Positions 55,401 through 63,684 of a DNA stretch of 64,000 nucleotides are shown here, one piece after another. Under the pieces are notes generated by a model that made no database searches, was not told where the DNA came from, and worked only from the letters and a program-made list of their open reading frames with translations. Location of the stretch: assembly GCA_035192965.1 (NCBI GenBank), contig CP136571.1, positions 2,128,501 through 2,192,500 of the forward strand, given 5' to 3'. Each line of letters opens with the position of its first letter. Position 1 is the stretch's first letter. The DNA comes from Fuscovulum sp. GTDB taxonomy: Bacteria; Pseudomonadota; Alphaproteobacteria; Rhodobacterales; Rhodobacteraceae. A program made the position numbers and the translations under genes.

Positions 55401-55970
55401 ATGCCCTGCATGGATCCTGTCCCGCCCCTTTTTCCCTTTGGTCAGCCCGCCCCCGGCCCTGTGCGGGGGTTCCGGCGCGGCACGCGATTGCTGACCGCTG
55501 ATGGCCCGACACCGGTTGAGGAGATCGAACCCGGCGAAGCCGTGCTGGACCCGGACGGGCGGCCGCATTTCGTGCTGTGGCAGGGCAGTTGGGACATGCG
55601 CCCGGAACCGGGATGGGCCGCCGATCCGCGCCATCCTGTGGTGATCGCGGCCAACGCCTTTGGCCCTGGCAAGCCACGCCGCGACCTTTATCTGACCCAG
55701 CAGAACCGGATGATGGTGCATCCGGGCAGGCCGGGGGTGATGGTGACGGCGGCAAGCCTTGCCCCGCAATTGGCGCAGATTGACCTGTCGGCGCGGCCGG
55801 TCAGCTATCATGCGGTGGTGACCCGCAGCCCCTGTCTGCTGATGGCGGAAAACCTGCCCTGCGAAGGCGTTGCTTGCGTAGAGCGGGGCATGCCGGAAAT
55901 CGCCGCCGATCAGGGCAACTGGGCGCAGCCGTCGATGGGGCAGGACCTGCGGGCGGCCCTGCGGCCCTGA
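55401..55970 (+). CDS. Hint-domain protein, probably lacking the catalytic cysteine
   Basis: A 189-residue protein of the Hedgehog/intein (Hint_2) type common in this family of bacteria. GTRLLTADGPTPVEEIEPGE near 30 is the first Hint block, followed by DPRHPVVIAANAFGPGKPRRDL and LTQQNRMMVHPG with the block-B-like His. In typical members a Cys precedes the GTR block (CFxxGTRI); here the sequence is RGFRRGTRL, so the nucleophile seems missing and self-cleavage is doubtful. ATG at 55401 and 55410 are both possible starts. The function is unknown. Confidence 0.72.
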   Translation: MPCMDPVPPLFPFGQPAPGPVRGFRRGTRLLTADGPTPVEEIEPGEAVLDPDGRPHFVLWQGSWDMRPEPGWAADPRHPVVIAANAFGPGKPRRDLYLTQQNRMMVHPGRPGVMVTAASLAPQLAQIDLSARPVSYHAVVTRSPCLLMAENLPCEGVACVERGMPEIAADQGNWAQPSMGQDLRAALRP

Positions 55971-56045
55971 AGCCTGCCTTCGCCACCTTTTGCCAGTGGC
56001 GCGGGCGGCGCGGGCAGCGCATGATCGGCACCGATGGAGGGGCCG

Positions 56046-57047
56046 ATGACCGAACAGAGCGCGCGCAGCGAACATGACAGCATCCCGGAGATCGCCCTTG
56101 CTTGGCACCGCGACGGGCGTGGGGCGGTGCTTGCCACGGTGATAGAAACCTGGGGATCGGCCCCGCGACAGGCGGGCAGCCAATTGGCGATTTCCGGCGC
56201 GGGCGAGATCATGGGGTCGGTATCGGGCGGCTGCGTCGAAGGCGCGGTGGTGACCGAGGCGATGGAGGCACTGGGAGACCGCAAGTCGCGGGTGATGACC
56301 TTTGGCGTCAGCGACGAGACGGCCTTTGCCGTGGGGCTGGCCTGTGGCGGCACGATCCGGGTTCTGGTGGAGCCTATCGGCGAAGGGGCGGAGGCGCTGC
56401 CCGACGCGGTCCTGGAGGGGCTGGTTGCGGCACGGGCGGAGCGGAAAGCGGTTGCCGTGGCCGTGCAGACCGAGGGGTGGACGCGCGCGCTGATCCGGCC
56501 CGGCGATGAGGCGGCGGTGGATGCGCGCTTTCGCGCGGACAGGTCGGGGATGGAAGAGGACGGGCGGTTCATCGCCATCCACAACCCGCCCCTGCGCCTG
56601 ATCGTGGTGGGGGCGGTGCATATCGCGCAGGCGCTTTTGCAGGTGGCACGCATCTGTGGCTATGACTGCACGGTGATCGACCCCCGGTCTGCCTTTGGAT
56701 CGGCGGCGCGGTTTCCGGGGGAACGGATCGTCGAGGATTGGCCGGATGAAGCGTTGGAGGCGCTGGCCCCTGATGCGCGCACGGCGATTGTCACGCTGAC
56801 GCATGACAGCAAGCTTGACGATCCGGCGATCCGCGTCGCGTTGCGATCGGAAGTCTTCTACCTTGGTTGTCTGGGGTCTACGCGGACGCATGCCAAACGG
56901 GTGGAACGGTTGGCGGCGGCGGGTTTCTCGGACGCTGAGATTGCGCGCATCCATGCGCCGGTGGGGCTGGATATCGGGGCGAAAAGCCCGGCGGAAATTG
57001 CCGTATCGGTGATGGCCCAGATCACCACGCGGCTGCGGAAGGGGTAG
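56046..57047 (+). CDS. XdhC/CoxF-family molybdoenzyme maturation protein
   Basis: A 333-residue protein that in this family binds molybdenum cofactor and helps sulfurate and insert it into xanthine or CO dehydrogenase-type hydroxylases. SAPRQAGSQLAISGAGE and MGSVSGGCVEGAV near 45-65 form the XdhC-CoxI domain, and VVGAVHIAQALLQVA near 185 starts the C-terminal Rossmann domain with LGSTRTHAKRVERL near 280. The ATG at 56046 has GGAGGGG close upstream. The next gene starts 2 nt after its stop. Confidence 0.9.
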   Translation: MTEQSARSEHDSIPEIALAWHRDGRGAVLATVIETWGSAPRQAGSQLAISGAGEIMGSVSGGCVEGAVVTEAMEALGDRKSRVMTFGVSDETAFAVGLACGGTIRVLVEPIGEGAEALPDAVLEGLVAARAERKAVAVAVQTEGWTRALIRPGDEAAVDARFRADRSGMEEDGRFIAIHNPPLRLIVVGAVHIAQALLQVARICGYDCTVIDPRSAFGSAARFPGERIVEDWPDEALEALAPDARTAIVTLTHDSKLDDPAIRVALRSEVFYLGCLGSTRTHAKRVERLAAAGFSDAEIARIHAPVGLDIGAKSPAEIAVSVMAQITTRLRKG

Positions 57048-57049
57048 CC

Positions 57050-58051
57050 ATGTTCTTTGGCGAGGTGGCGCTGGAGGCGGCAGAGGGGGCGGTGTTGGCG
57101 CATTCCGAAGCGGTGCCGGGCGGGCGGCTGCGCAAGGGCGTTGTACTGGGCGCGGCGGAGATTGCGGCGCTGCGGGCGGCGGGGCTGGCTCTTGTGACCG
57201 TGGCGCGGATGGAGGCGGGCGATGTGGGCGAGGACGCGGCAGCCGCACGCCTTGCGGCGGCGCTGGTGCCGGACCCGGTGGGGCAGGGGTTGCGGCCGAG
57301 TGCGGCCTTCACGGGCCGGGTGAACCTGAATGCAAACGGGCCGGGGATCGTGGAGTTGGACGCGGCGGCGATCCATCGGATGAACCTGATCCACCCGGCG
57401 ATCACGCTGGCGACATTGACGCCGTTCCATCGGGTAATGGCGGGCACCCTAGTGGGGACAGTCAAGATCATCGCCTATGGGGTGGAAGAGGCGGCCTTGG
57501 CGGCGGCCTGCGCAGCGGCGCGGGCGGCGATCCGCGTGCGGCCCGTGGTACTGCGCGATGCCGGGTTGGTGCTGACCGACGCGCCGGGGCTGGAGGCGAA
57601 GCTTGCCGCCAAAGGACGGCGGTCGATCGAGGGGCGGCTGCGCGCGCTGGGGATGCGGTTGGCGGCGGTGGAGACGGTGGCGCATGACGAAGCCGCCATC
57701 GCGCAGGCGCTGCGCGGTTTGCCGGGCGACATCGCGCTGATCCTGACCGGATCGGCGACATCGGATCTGATGGATACTGCCCCGCAGGCGGTGCGGGCGG
57801 CGGGTGGCGAGGTGTTCCGCTTCGGGATGCCGGTGGATCCGGGCAACCTGCTGTTTCATGGCCGGCAAGGCGGGCGGCCTGTGATCGGCCTGCCGGGCTG
57901 CGCGCGGTCGCCCGCGCTGAACGGGGCGGATTGGGTGCTGGAGCGCTATGCCTGTGGGTTGACGGTCAGCGATGCGGATATCGCGGCGATGGGCGTGGGC
58001 GGGTTGCTGAAGGAAATCCCGCTGCGCCCGCAATTGCGCGAGCCGGATTGA
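57050..58051 (+). CDS. Molybdopterin-binding (MoaB/Mog-fold) protein
   Basis: A 333-residue protein. The C-terminal half carries a MoCF-like fold with IALILTGSATSDLMDTAP near 230 and GLPGCARSPALNGADWVLE near 282, which resembles the GTGG/SDxxD and LPGxP regions of molybdopterin-binding enzymes. The N-terminal third has [17 protein letters not shown], a MoeA-like segment. It is 2 nt from the XdhC gene, so both likely serve one hydroxylase. Adenylylation or transfer of molybdenum cofactor is a reasonable role; the exact activity is not clear. Confidence 0.82.
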   Translation: MFFGEVALEAAEGAVLAHSEAVPGGRLRKGVVLGAAEIAALRAAGLALVTVARMEAGDVGEDAAAARLAAALVPDPVGQGLRPSAAFTGRVNLNANGPGIVELDAAAIHRMNLIHPAITLATLTPFHRVMAGTLVGTVKIIAYGVEEAALAAACAAARAAIRVRPVVLRDAGLVLTDAPGLEAKLAAKGRRSIEGRLRALGMRLAAVETVAHDEAAIAQALRGLPGDIALILTGSATSDLMDTAPQAVRAAGGEVFRFGMPVDPGNLLFHGRQGGRPVIGLPGCARSPALNGADWVLERYACGLTVSDADIAAMGVGGLLKEIPLRPQLREPD

Positions 58052-58063
58052 GCGGCGACCGGG

Positions 58064-58084
58064 CGATTTTTCTGCGAAAAATCG
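58064..58084. repeat. Solitary hairpin of the TTC-N3-GAA family
   Basis: CGATTTTTC-TGC-GAAAAATCG, a 9-bp perfect stem followed by GGG, 13 nt after the stop of the molybdopterin-binding protein gene. It is identical to the second hairpin of array B, including flanking bases on both sides. Confidence 0.9.
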
Positions 58085-58120
58085 GGGCGTGGCGCAGCGG
58101 GCTTTCGGCTTGTCCAAATC

Positions 58121-58145
58121 AAAAGGGCGCGTCGGTGACGCGCCC
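58121..58145 (-). terminator. Rho-independent terminator of infC
   Basis: On the minus strand GGGCGCGTC, loop ACC, GACGCGCCC (58145-58125), then TTTT (58124-58121). A perfect 9-bp stem with a U-run, 24 nt after the infC stop. Confidence 0.85.
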
Positions 58146-58168
58146 CTCGTTCCGACTTGGCCGAAGAT

Positions 58169-58708
58169 TTACTTCGGGCCGATCATCATAACCATCTGCC
58201 GGCCTTCGAGGCGGGGCATGGATTCAACCTTGCCATTGTCGCCCACATCGGCAGCAACGCGGTTGAGAAGTTCAAGACCCAGATCCTGGTGCGCCATTTC
58301 GCGGCCCCGGAAACGCAGGGTGACCTTCACCTTGTCACCTTCTTCGAGGAACTTCAGCACCGAGCGCATCTTGACTTCGTAATCGTGGGTATCGGTTCCC
58401 GGGCGGAACTTGATTTCCTTGATCTCGATGATCTTCTGCTTCTTGCGGGCTTCGGCCTCGCGCTTTTGCTGTTCGTATTTGAACTTGCCGAAGTCCATGA
58501 TCTTGCAGACCGGAGGTTCCGCATTCGGGCTGATCTCGACCAGATCGAGGCCTGCCTCTTCGGCCATCTGCATGGCGCGGGCGGGTGTGACCACCCCGAT
58601 GTTTTCGCCATCGGCGCCGATCAGGCGGATTTCGGGCGAACGGATGCGGTCGTTCACGCGGGGGCCCGTCTCGCGCTGCGGAGGGGCATTGTGGGGTCTG
58701 CGGGCTAT
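58169..58708 (-). CDS. infC: Translation initiation factor IF-3 with ATA start codon
   Basis: A 179-residue factor that checks start-codon pairing on the 30S subunit. [20 protein letters not shown] opens the N-terminal domain, the lysine-rich linker [10 protein letters not shown] lies near 87, and [14 protein letters not shown] is in the C-terminal domain. The first usual start (GTG, 58657) would cut off the typical [17 protein letters not shown] lead-in. An ATA at 58708 with AAGGA about 8 nt upstream restores the full N-terminus. Rare starts in infC let IF-3 repress its own translation. It stands alone here, without thrS, rpmI or rplT. Confidence 0.93.
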   Translation of the reverse strand: MARRPHNAPPQRETGPRVNDRIRSPEIRLIGADGENIGVVTPARAMQMAEEAGLDLVEISPNAEPPVCKIMDFGKFKYEQQKREAEARKKQKIIEIKEIKFRPGTDTHDYEVKMRSVLKFLEEGDKVKVTLRFRGREMAHQDLGLELLNRVAADVGDNGKVESMPRLEGRQMVMMIGPK

Positions 58709-58930
58709 GGTGGTGGTCCTTCTGCGGTTTCGGTCTGCGCGCGCAATCTAATCGGCAGTGGGCGCTGTTTCAACGGGAATCGCTTGGTGCGCAAGGCCAA
58801 AGCGGGGGGCACGGGGTAGGGAAAGCGGCAGGATCGGGCCACGGTCCGGCCAAGGGGGGTTCAAATTCGATGTCGAAGGGTCCATATGGGCGCTACAACC
58901 GGAGTAGGCTCCGGCAATGGGAGACAGACG

Positions 58931-59482
58931 ATGAACAGAAATGTCCTGATTGGCCTTGCGGTCGTCATTCTGGCTGGGCTTGGCTATTACCAGTTCAGCT
59001 ATGTTCCGGCTCAGCGCGCAGCAGCAGAAGCCGCCGCCGCAGCGCAGGCCGCCGAGGAAGCGGCCGCTGCTGCCGCAGCAGAAGCTGAAGCCGCCGCTGC
59101 TGCAGAGGCGGAAGCCGCCGCTGCCGCCGCTGCCGAGGCAGAAGCCGCCGCCGCTGCTGCAGCCCAGGCTGTGACCGAAGCCGCCGAAGGCGCGGCTGAA
59201 GCAGTGGGTGAAGCCGCGACAGGTGCGGCCGAAGCCGTGACCGAAGGTGCCGGTGCAGTTGCGGATGCCGTGACTGAAGGCGCGGCCGATGTGCAGGCGG
59301 AAGCTGCCGCCGCATTGGACCCGGCGAACTTTGATCCGGCGCGCATTTCGGCGCTGATCGACGCGTCGCAGCTGGATGCCACCACCAAGACCACGCTGAA
59401 ATCGGCTGTGGAAGCGGCAGCGGCAAGCCCTGCGCTGGTGCAGCCGGCGATCGACCAGGTGAAGGCGGCGCTGGGTCTTTGA
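58931..59482 (+). CDS. Membrane-anchored Ala/Glu-rich protein
   Basis: A 183-residue protein I do not recognise by family. One hydrophobic helix at about residues 5-22 (VLIGLAVVILAGLGYYQF) acts as an anchor. Residues about 30-80 are Ala with regular Glu, predicted as a long helix, then AVTEAAEGAAEAV-type repeats and a more ordered C-terminus ending in a PAIDQVKAALGL helix. The Ala/Glu tract closely resembles that of the OmpA protein at 53127. It may be an extended periplasmic spacer. GAGACAGACG precedes the ATG. A hairpin follows its stop. Confidence 0.75.
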   Translation: MNRNVLIGLAVVILAGLGYYQFSYVPAQRAAAEAAAAAQAAEEAAAAAAAEAEAAAAAEAEAAAAAAAEAEAAAAAAAQAVTEAAEGAAEAVGEAATGAAEAVTEGAGAVADAVTEGAADVQAEAAAALDPANFDPARISALIDASQLDATTKTTLKSAVEAAAASPALVQPAIDQVKAALGL

Positions 59483-59491
59483 CCCTGCGCA

Positions 59492-59522
59492 TCGGGCGGG
59501 GGCGGTTGACGCCCTCGCCCGA
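59492..59522 (+). terminator. Hairpin after the Ala-rich protein gene
   Basis: Two 13-nt arms (59492-59504 and 59510-59522) pair fully with one G-U pair around loop GTTGA. It starts 10 nt after the stop codon; no U-run follows. Confidence 0.6.
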
Positions 59523-59573
59523 CCCTGCACTTTGCGGGGCTGTTCTTTGGGTATTTGAGCCAAGGTGAAATGG

Positions 59574-59607
59574 AAAAGGCCGCGCGGGGTGACCGGCGCG
59601 GCCTTTT
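59574..59607. terminator. Bidirectional terminator between Ala-rich gene and fpr
   Basis: AAAAGGCCGCGC (59574-59585) and GCGCGGCCTTTT (59596-59607) form a perfect 12-bp stem with an A-run on one side and a T-run on the other. It can end transcripts from both convergent genes. Confidence 0.85.
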
Positions 59608-59627
59608 GCTTTGGAATAGGCGAAGGA

Positions 59628-60464
59628 TCAGATCCCGTCGCCGACAAAGGCCTTTTCGACCACGAATTGCTGCGGATCGGAATTCGCGCCTTCGGTCAGG
59701 CCGAAATCTTCGAGGATCTTCTTCACGTCGATGTTGAAGGCAAGGCTGCCGCAGACCATGGCGCGATCCTCATCCCGGTTCATGGGCGGCAAGCCCAGAT
59801 CGGCAAAGACCTTGCCGGAGGTGAGGTTGTCGGTGACGCGGCCCATGTGATGGAACGGCTCACGCGTGGTGGTGGGGTAGTAGAGAAGCTTGTCGCCCAC
59901 CAATTCGCCGATCAGCGGATCATCCTTGAGGCTTTCCACCAATTGGCGGCCGTATTCCAGCTCTGCCACTTCACGGCAGGTGTGCATCATGATGACCTGA
60001 TCGTATTTCTCATACGTCTCAGGCTCGCGCATGAGCGAGGCGAAGGGCGCAAGGCCGGTGCCGGTGGCAAGGAACCACAGCCGTTTGCCGGGCAGCAGCG
60101 CATCATGCACGAGGGTGCCCACGGGTTTGGGGCGAAGGATGATCTCATCCCCCGGCTGGATGTGCTGAAGCTTCGAGGTGAGGGGGCCATCGGGAACCTT
60201 GATGGAGTAGAACTCCAACTCCTCATCCCAGGCAGGGGAGGCGATGGAATAGGCGCGCAAAAGCGGTTTGCCGTTATCGCCCATCAGGCCGATCATCACA
60301 AACTCACCCGAGCGGAAGCGCAATGAACGCGGGCGGCTGACGCGGAACGAGAACAGCCGGTCGGTCCAGTGGGTGACCTGTGTCACCCTCTGGGCATCGG
60401 GAAGGTGCGGCTTGGCGGCTGTCGCGGTGTTGGGGGCGTCCATCATGGCACTCTGTTCGGTCAT
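59628..60464 (-). CDS. fpr: Ferredoxin-NADP reductase
   Basis: A flavoenzyme of about 278 residues that moves electrons between NADPH and ferredoxin or flavodoxin. RAYSIASPAWDEELEFYSIK near 90 is the FAD-binding region, GTGLAPFASLMREPE near 145 the NADP region and VEKAFV near the end the C-terminal aromatic-type tail. It lies about 70 bp downstream of the DUF934 gene on the same strand, so it may supply reducing power for sulfite reduction. The start is unsure: ATG at 60464, 60446 or 60443. Confidence 0.92.
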   Translation of the reverse strand: MTEQSAMMDAPNTATAAKPHLPDAQRVTQVTHWTDRLFSFRVSRPRSLRFRSGEFVMIGLMGDNGKPLLRAYSIASPAWDEELEFYSIKVPDGPLTSKLQHIQPGDEIILRPKPVGTLVHDALLPGKRLWFLATGTGLAPFASLMREPETYEKYDQVIMMHTCREVAELEYGRQLVESLKDDPLIGELVGDKLLYYPTTTREPFHHMGRVTDNLTSGKVFADLGLPPMNRDEDRAMVCGSLAFNIDVKKILEDFGLTEGANSDPQQFVVEKAFVGDGI

Positions 60465-60536
60465 CGGCTGTTCGGGCAATAGCGGAAGGCGCGCGCCGGG
60501 AAAAGGGCGCGGTCTGTCGCGGGGCGAAGGGCGGGG

Positions 60537-60944
60537 TCAGGCGCGCAGGCGGGCCTGATAGTGATGGGCCTGCCAATCGGCGCGGAAGGCCCATTGTTCG
60601 GCGGGTTGGCGGGCGGCGAGGTCGTCGCTGATTTCCACCTCATCGAACCCCACGCGGCGGGCCATGGCGTATTGATCGGCGATCACATTGCCTTGGGCGC
60701 GCAGGCGGCCCGTGTAGCCCATCATCCGCAGGCGGCGGGCGATTGTGAACGCCCTGCCATCGTTGAAGGCGGGGAAGGCCACGCGGATCAGGCCGAGATC
60801 GGCCAGATGGGGGCGCAGCGCCTCGGGGTCGTCGGTGTTGGACAGATCCACCGCGCCCTGATGGGCGGGCAGATCGGCCAGAGTGACGAAGGGGGCATTC
60901 CAATCTTCGGCGGCAAAGCCAGTATCGGTGACGATCACGGTCAT
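60537..60944 (-). CDS. DUF934 protein of the sulfate-assimilation operon
   Basis: A 135-residue protein of the DUF934 family, which is almost always encoded beside sulfite reductase and (P)APS reductase in proteobacteria. VDLSNTDDPEALRPHLADLG and RLRMMGYTGRLRAQGNVIADQ are the conserved parts. Its biochemical role is unsettled; an accessory part in sulfite reduction is inferred from linkage. The ATG overlaps the cysH stop by 4 bp. Confidence 0.85.
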   Translation of the reverse strand: MTVIVTDTGFAAEDWNAPFVTLADLPAHQGAVDLSNTDDPEALRPHLADLGLIRVAFPAFNDGRAFTIARRLRMMGYTGRLRAQGNVIADQYAMARRVGFDEVEISDDLAARQPAEQWAFRADWQAHHYQARLRA

Positions 60945-61708
60945 GCCGCGTTCTCCTTGACGGTGCGGACGGGCTTGCCGTCGATGAAATGGATGCCGCA
61001 TTCGGTTTTCTCGCTGCCGCGCCAGCGGCCCGAACGGGGATCTTCGCCGGGTTTCACCGGGCTGGTGCAGGGGGCGCAGCCGATGGACGGATAGCCTTTG
61101 GCCACCAGCGGATGCTGGGGCAGGCGGTTTTCGACCATGTATTCCTCAAGATCCTCGCGGCCCCAATGGGCGAGCGGATTGACCTTTATACGCGTGTCGC
61201 CTTCGGCTTCGAAGAAGTCGACCTCTTGCCGTGTGCTGCCCTGATAGCGTTTGCGCCCGGTGATCCAGCCGTCGAATTGCGCAAGCGCGCGCTCCAGCGG
61301 TTCCACCTTGCGCACGCCGCAGCAGGCATCGGTGTTGAACTGGTGCAGCGTGCCATCGGGATCTTCGAAATTCACGCGGGCGGGGTTGGCACGGATGGTG
61401 CGAATATCGCAAAGCGCCAGCTTTTCGGCCAGTTCGCGTTGATAATCCAGCGTTTCCTGAAACAGCATGCGCGTGTCGATGAACAGCACCGGGGTTTCCG
61501 GCGCGATAACGGACACGAGGTGCAGAAGAACCACCGATTCCGCCCCGAAGGACGACACCAGCGCCACGCGGCCAAGGTCTGCGTCCTTGAGCGCGTGTTC
61601 CAGCACCGCGGTCGCGCCGTGGTGTTTGTAGCGGGCGTTCAGGGTGGCGACGCGGTCCGCGACGCTGCCCTGATGCAGGCCTTGGGTGAGGCTGGTGTCA
61701 CGCGGCAT
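60941..61708 (-). CDS. cysH: Adenylyl-sulfate (APS) reductase
   Basis: A 255-residue reductase that makes sulfite from activated sulfate. SSFGAESVVLLHL near 50 is the nucleotide-binding loop. DACCGVRKVEPL near 135 and SIGCAPCT near 215 give the Cys-Cys and Cys-x-x-Cys pairs that hold a 4Fe-4S cluster, which marks the APS-using type rather than the cluster-free PAPS type. The catalytic Cys is in KTECGIH near the end. It overlaps cysI by 11 bp. Confidence 0.94.
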   Translation of the reverse strand: MPRDTSLTQGLHQGSVADRVATLNARYKHHGATAVLEHALKDADLGRVALVSSFGAESVVLLHLVSVIAPETPVLFIDTRMLFQETLDYQRELAEKLALCDIRTIRANPARVNFEDPDGTLHQFNTDACCGVRKVEPLERALAQFDGWITGRKRYQGSTRQEVDFFEAEGDTRIKVNPLAHWGREDLEEYMVENRLPQHPLVAKGYPSIGCAPCTSPVKPGEDPRSGRWRGSEKTECGIHFIDGKPVRTVKENAA

Positions 61709-63368
61709 CCTGTTCGCCTTCCTGATCGTAAAGCGCGGCCTTGAAGGGCGCGATCCCGACACGGCGGAAGGCGTCGAGGAAGGTCTCGCCCGGGGCTTCG
61801 CGCAACGCCAGATAGGCGCGCACGATGCGTTCGATCGCGGGGACGATGTCATCATAGGCAAAGCCCGGTCCGGTCTTTTCACCGATCACCGCGGTTTCGG
61901 TGCCGTCGCCGCCCAGAGTGATCTGGTAGTTTTCCACCCCCGCACGATCCAGGCCCAGAATGCCGATATGGCCCACATGGTGATGGCCGCAGGCGTTGAT
62001 GCAGCCCGAGATCTTGATCTTCAGCGGGCCAATATCGTGTTCCAGCTTCAGCTCATCAAACCGCGTCGCGATTTGCTGCGCCACGGGGATCGACCGGGCG
62101 GTGGCCAGCGCGCAGTAATCCATGCCGGGGCAGGCGATGATATCCGAGATCAGGCCGACATTGGCCGTGCCAAGGCCCGCCTTGACCAGTTGGGCATGCA
62201 GGGCCGGCAGGTCGGATTTGTGGACATGCGGCAGGATGACATTCTGTTCGTGGCTGATGCGGATTTCCGAATGGCCAAAGGTTTCGGCCAGATCGGCGAT
62301 CAGGCGCATCTGATCGGCGGTCGCGTCACCGGGGGTTTCGCCATGCGCCTTGAGGCTGATGGTGACGATGGCGTATTGCGCGTTGCGATGCGCAGCGAGG
62401 TTCGTGTCGGCCCAGGCGCGGAAGGCCGGGTCGGCGCTGTAAAAGGCATCATAGGCATCGACGGGCGCGTTGCGAAAGGCCGGGGGGGCGAATGCCTCTT
62501 CAATCTCGGCCAGCAGTTTCTGGTCATTGCCACCGAAGAGGGGGCGCAACTCCGTGAACCGTTCCTCGATCATGCGGGTGATTTCTGCCGCGCCGGTTTC
62601 ATGCACGGTGATCTTGATGCGTGCCTTGTACTTGTTGTCGCGACGGCCGAGCGTGTTGTAGACGCTGAGAACCGCCTCCACATAGGGCAGCAGGTCGGCC
62701 TTGGGCAGGAAGTCCCGCACGGTGTGGGCGATCATGGGCGTGCGGCCAAGACCGCCGCCGACCATCACCTCGAACCCCGGCTCGCCCGCCGCGTTGCGGA
62801 CCATGCGCAGGCCGATGTCATGGGCGCGGGTGACCGCACGGTCATTCGGGGAACCGGTGATGGCGATCTTGAACTTGCGGGGCAGGAATTGAAACTCCGG
62901 GTGGTCGGTCGACCACTGGCGCAGCAGTTCTGCCACGGGGCGGGGGTCTTCGATCTCATCCGCCGCAGCGCCGGCGAAATGATCGGCGGTCACGTTGCGC
63001 ACGCAGTTGCCCGATGTCTGGATGGCGTGCATCCCCACATCGGCAAGCGCCTGAAGCATGGCGGGCACGTCTTCCAGTTTCGGCCAGTTGAACTGAATGT
63101 TCTGGCGGGTGGTGAAGTGGCCATAGCCCTTGTCCCAGGTCTGGGCGATATGGGCCAGCTGGCGCATCTGGTTCGGGTTGATCGTGCCATAGGGAATGGC
63201 CACCCGCAGCATGTAGGCGTGCAGTTGCAGGTACAGCCCGTTCATCAGTCGCAGCGGGCGGAATTCTTCCTCGGTCAGCGACCCGTCAAGGCGGCGTTCC
63301 ACCTGCTGGGTGAACTGGGCGACACGTTCGCGGACGAAGGCTTCATCGAATTCGGAATAGCTGTACAT
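61698..63368 (-). CDS. cysI: Nitrite/sulfite reductase, siroheme type
   Basis: A 556-residue siroheme and 4Fe-4S enzyme that reduces sulfite to sulfide. Cluster cysteines are in CPGMDYC near 414 and CINACGHHH near 455. FTTRQNIQFNWP near 85 and GGGLGRTPM near 205 are siroheme-pocket segments. The neighbours make sulfite the likely substrate, and the ferredoxin-dependent form fits with fpr downstream. It starts at MYSYSEFDEAF and lies 10 nt from the DUF2849 gene; longer frames are not family-like. Confidence 0.94.
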   Translation of the reverse strand: MYSYSEFDEAFVRERVAQFTQQVERRLDGSLTEEEFRPLRLMNGLYLQLHAYMLRVAIPYGTINPNQMRQLAHIAQTWDKGYGHFTTRQNIQFNWPKLEDVPAMLQALADVGMHAIQTSGNCVRNVTADHFAGAAADEIEDPRPVAELLRQWSTDHPEFQFLPRKFKIAITGSPNDRAVTRAHDIGLRMVRNAAGEPGFEVMVGGGLGRTPMIAHTVRDFLPKADLLPYVEAVLSVYNTLGRRDNKYKARIKITVHETGAAEITRMIEERFTELRPLFGGNDQKLLAEIEEAFAPPAFRNAPVDAYDAFYSADPAFRAWADTNLAAHRNAQYAIVTISLKAHGETPGDATADQMRLIADLAETFGHSEIRISHEQNVILPHVHKSDLPALHAQLVKAGLGTANVGLISDIIACPGMDYCALATARSIPVAQQIATRFDELKLEHDIGPLKIKISGCINACGHHHVGHIGILGLDRAGVENYQITLGGDGTETAVIGEKTGPGFAYDDIVPAIERIVRAYLALREAPGETFLDAFRRVGIAPFKAALYDQEGEQDAA

Positions 63369-63378
63369 TCTGGCTGCC

Positions 63379-63684
63379 TCAGTTCGCGTAGTCGGCTTGT
63401 TTGCCGTGGTTATAGTTCGACGGGCCACGGGTGCGGAATTCTTCGCGGAAATGGGTGGGTTCCGGTCCATTCGGGCCGGGCTTGGCATCGGCGAGGTAAG
63501 CGCCGACGACGATCAGCTTTTGCGCGGCGGCGTGAAGTAGGCGCATCTGGGCATGAGCTTCATCCTCGATCAATTCCGCCTCATGGTGGAACGGCGACCA
63601 ACGGTCATCGGCGGTCAGATAGACCACATCGCCTTCGCGCAGGCGGTTGGCGGTGACGATCTTGGGCGTGAAGCGGCGGCTCAT
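63379..63684 (-). CDS. DUF2849 protein
   Basis: A 101-residue protein of the DUF2849 family, found between cysG and cysI in many alphaproteobacteria. VVYLTADDRWSPFHHEAELIED is the conserved core, and the C-terminus PSNYNHGKQADYAN is polar. There is no known activity. It overlaps cysG by 4 bp and is 10 nt from cysI, so it is an integral part of the operon. A role in siroheme delivery or sulfite reductase assembly is only a guess from position. Confidence 0.85.
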   Translation of the reverse strand: MSRRFTPKIVTANRLREGDVVYLTADDRWSPFHHEAELIEDEAHAQMRLLHAAAQKLIVVGAYLADAKPGPNGPEPTHFREEFRTRGPSNYNHGKQADYAN

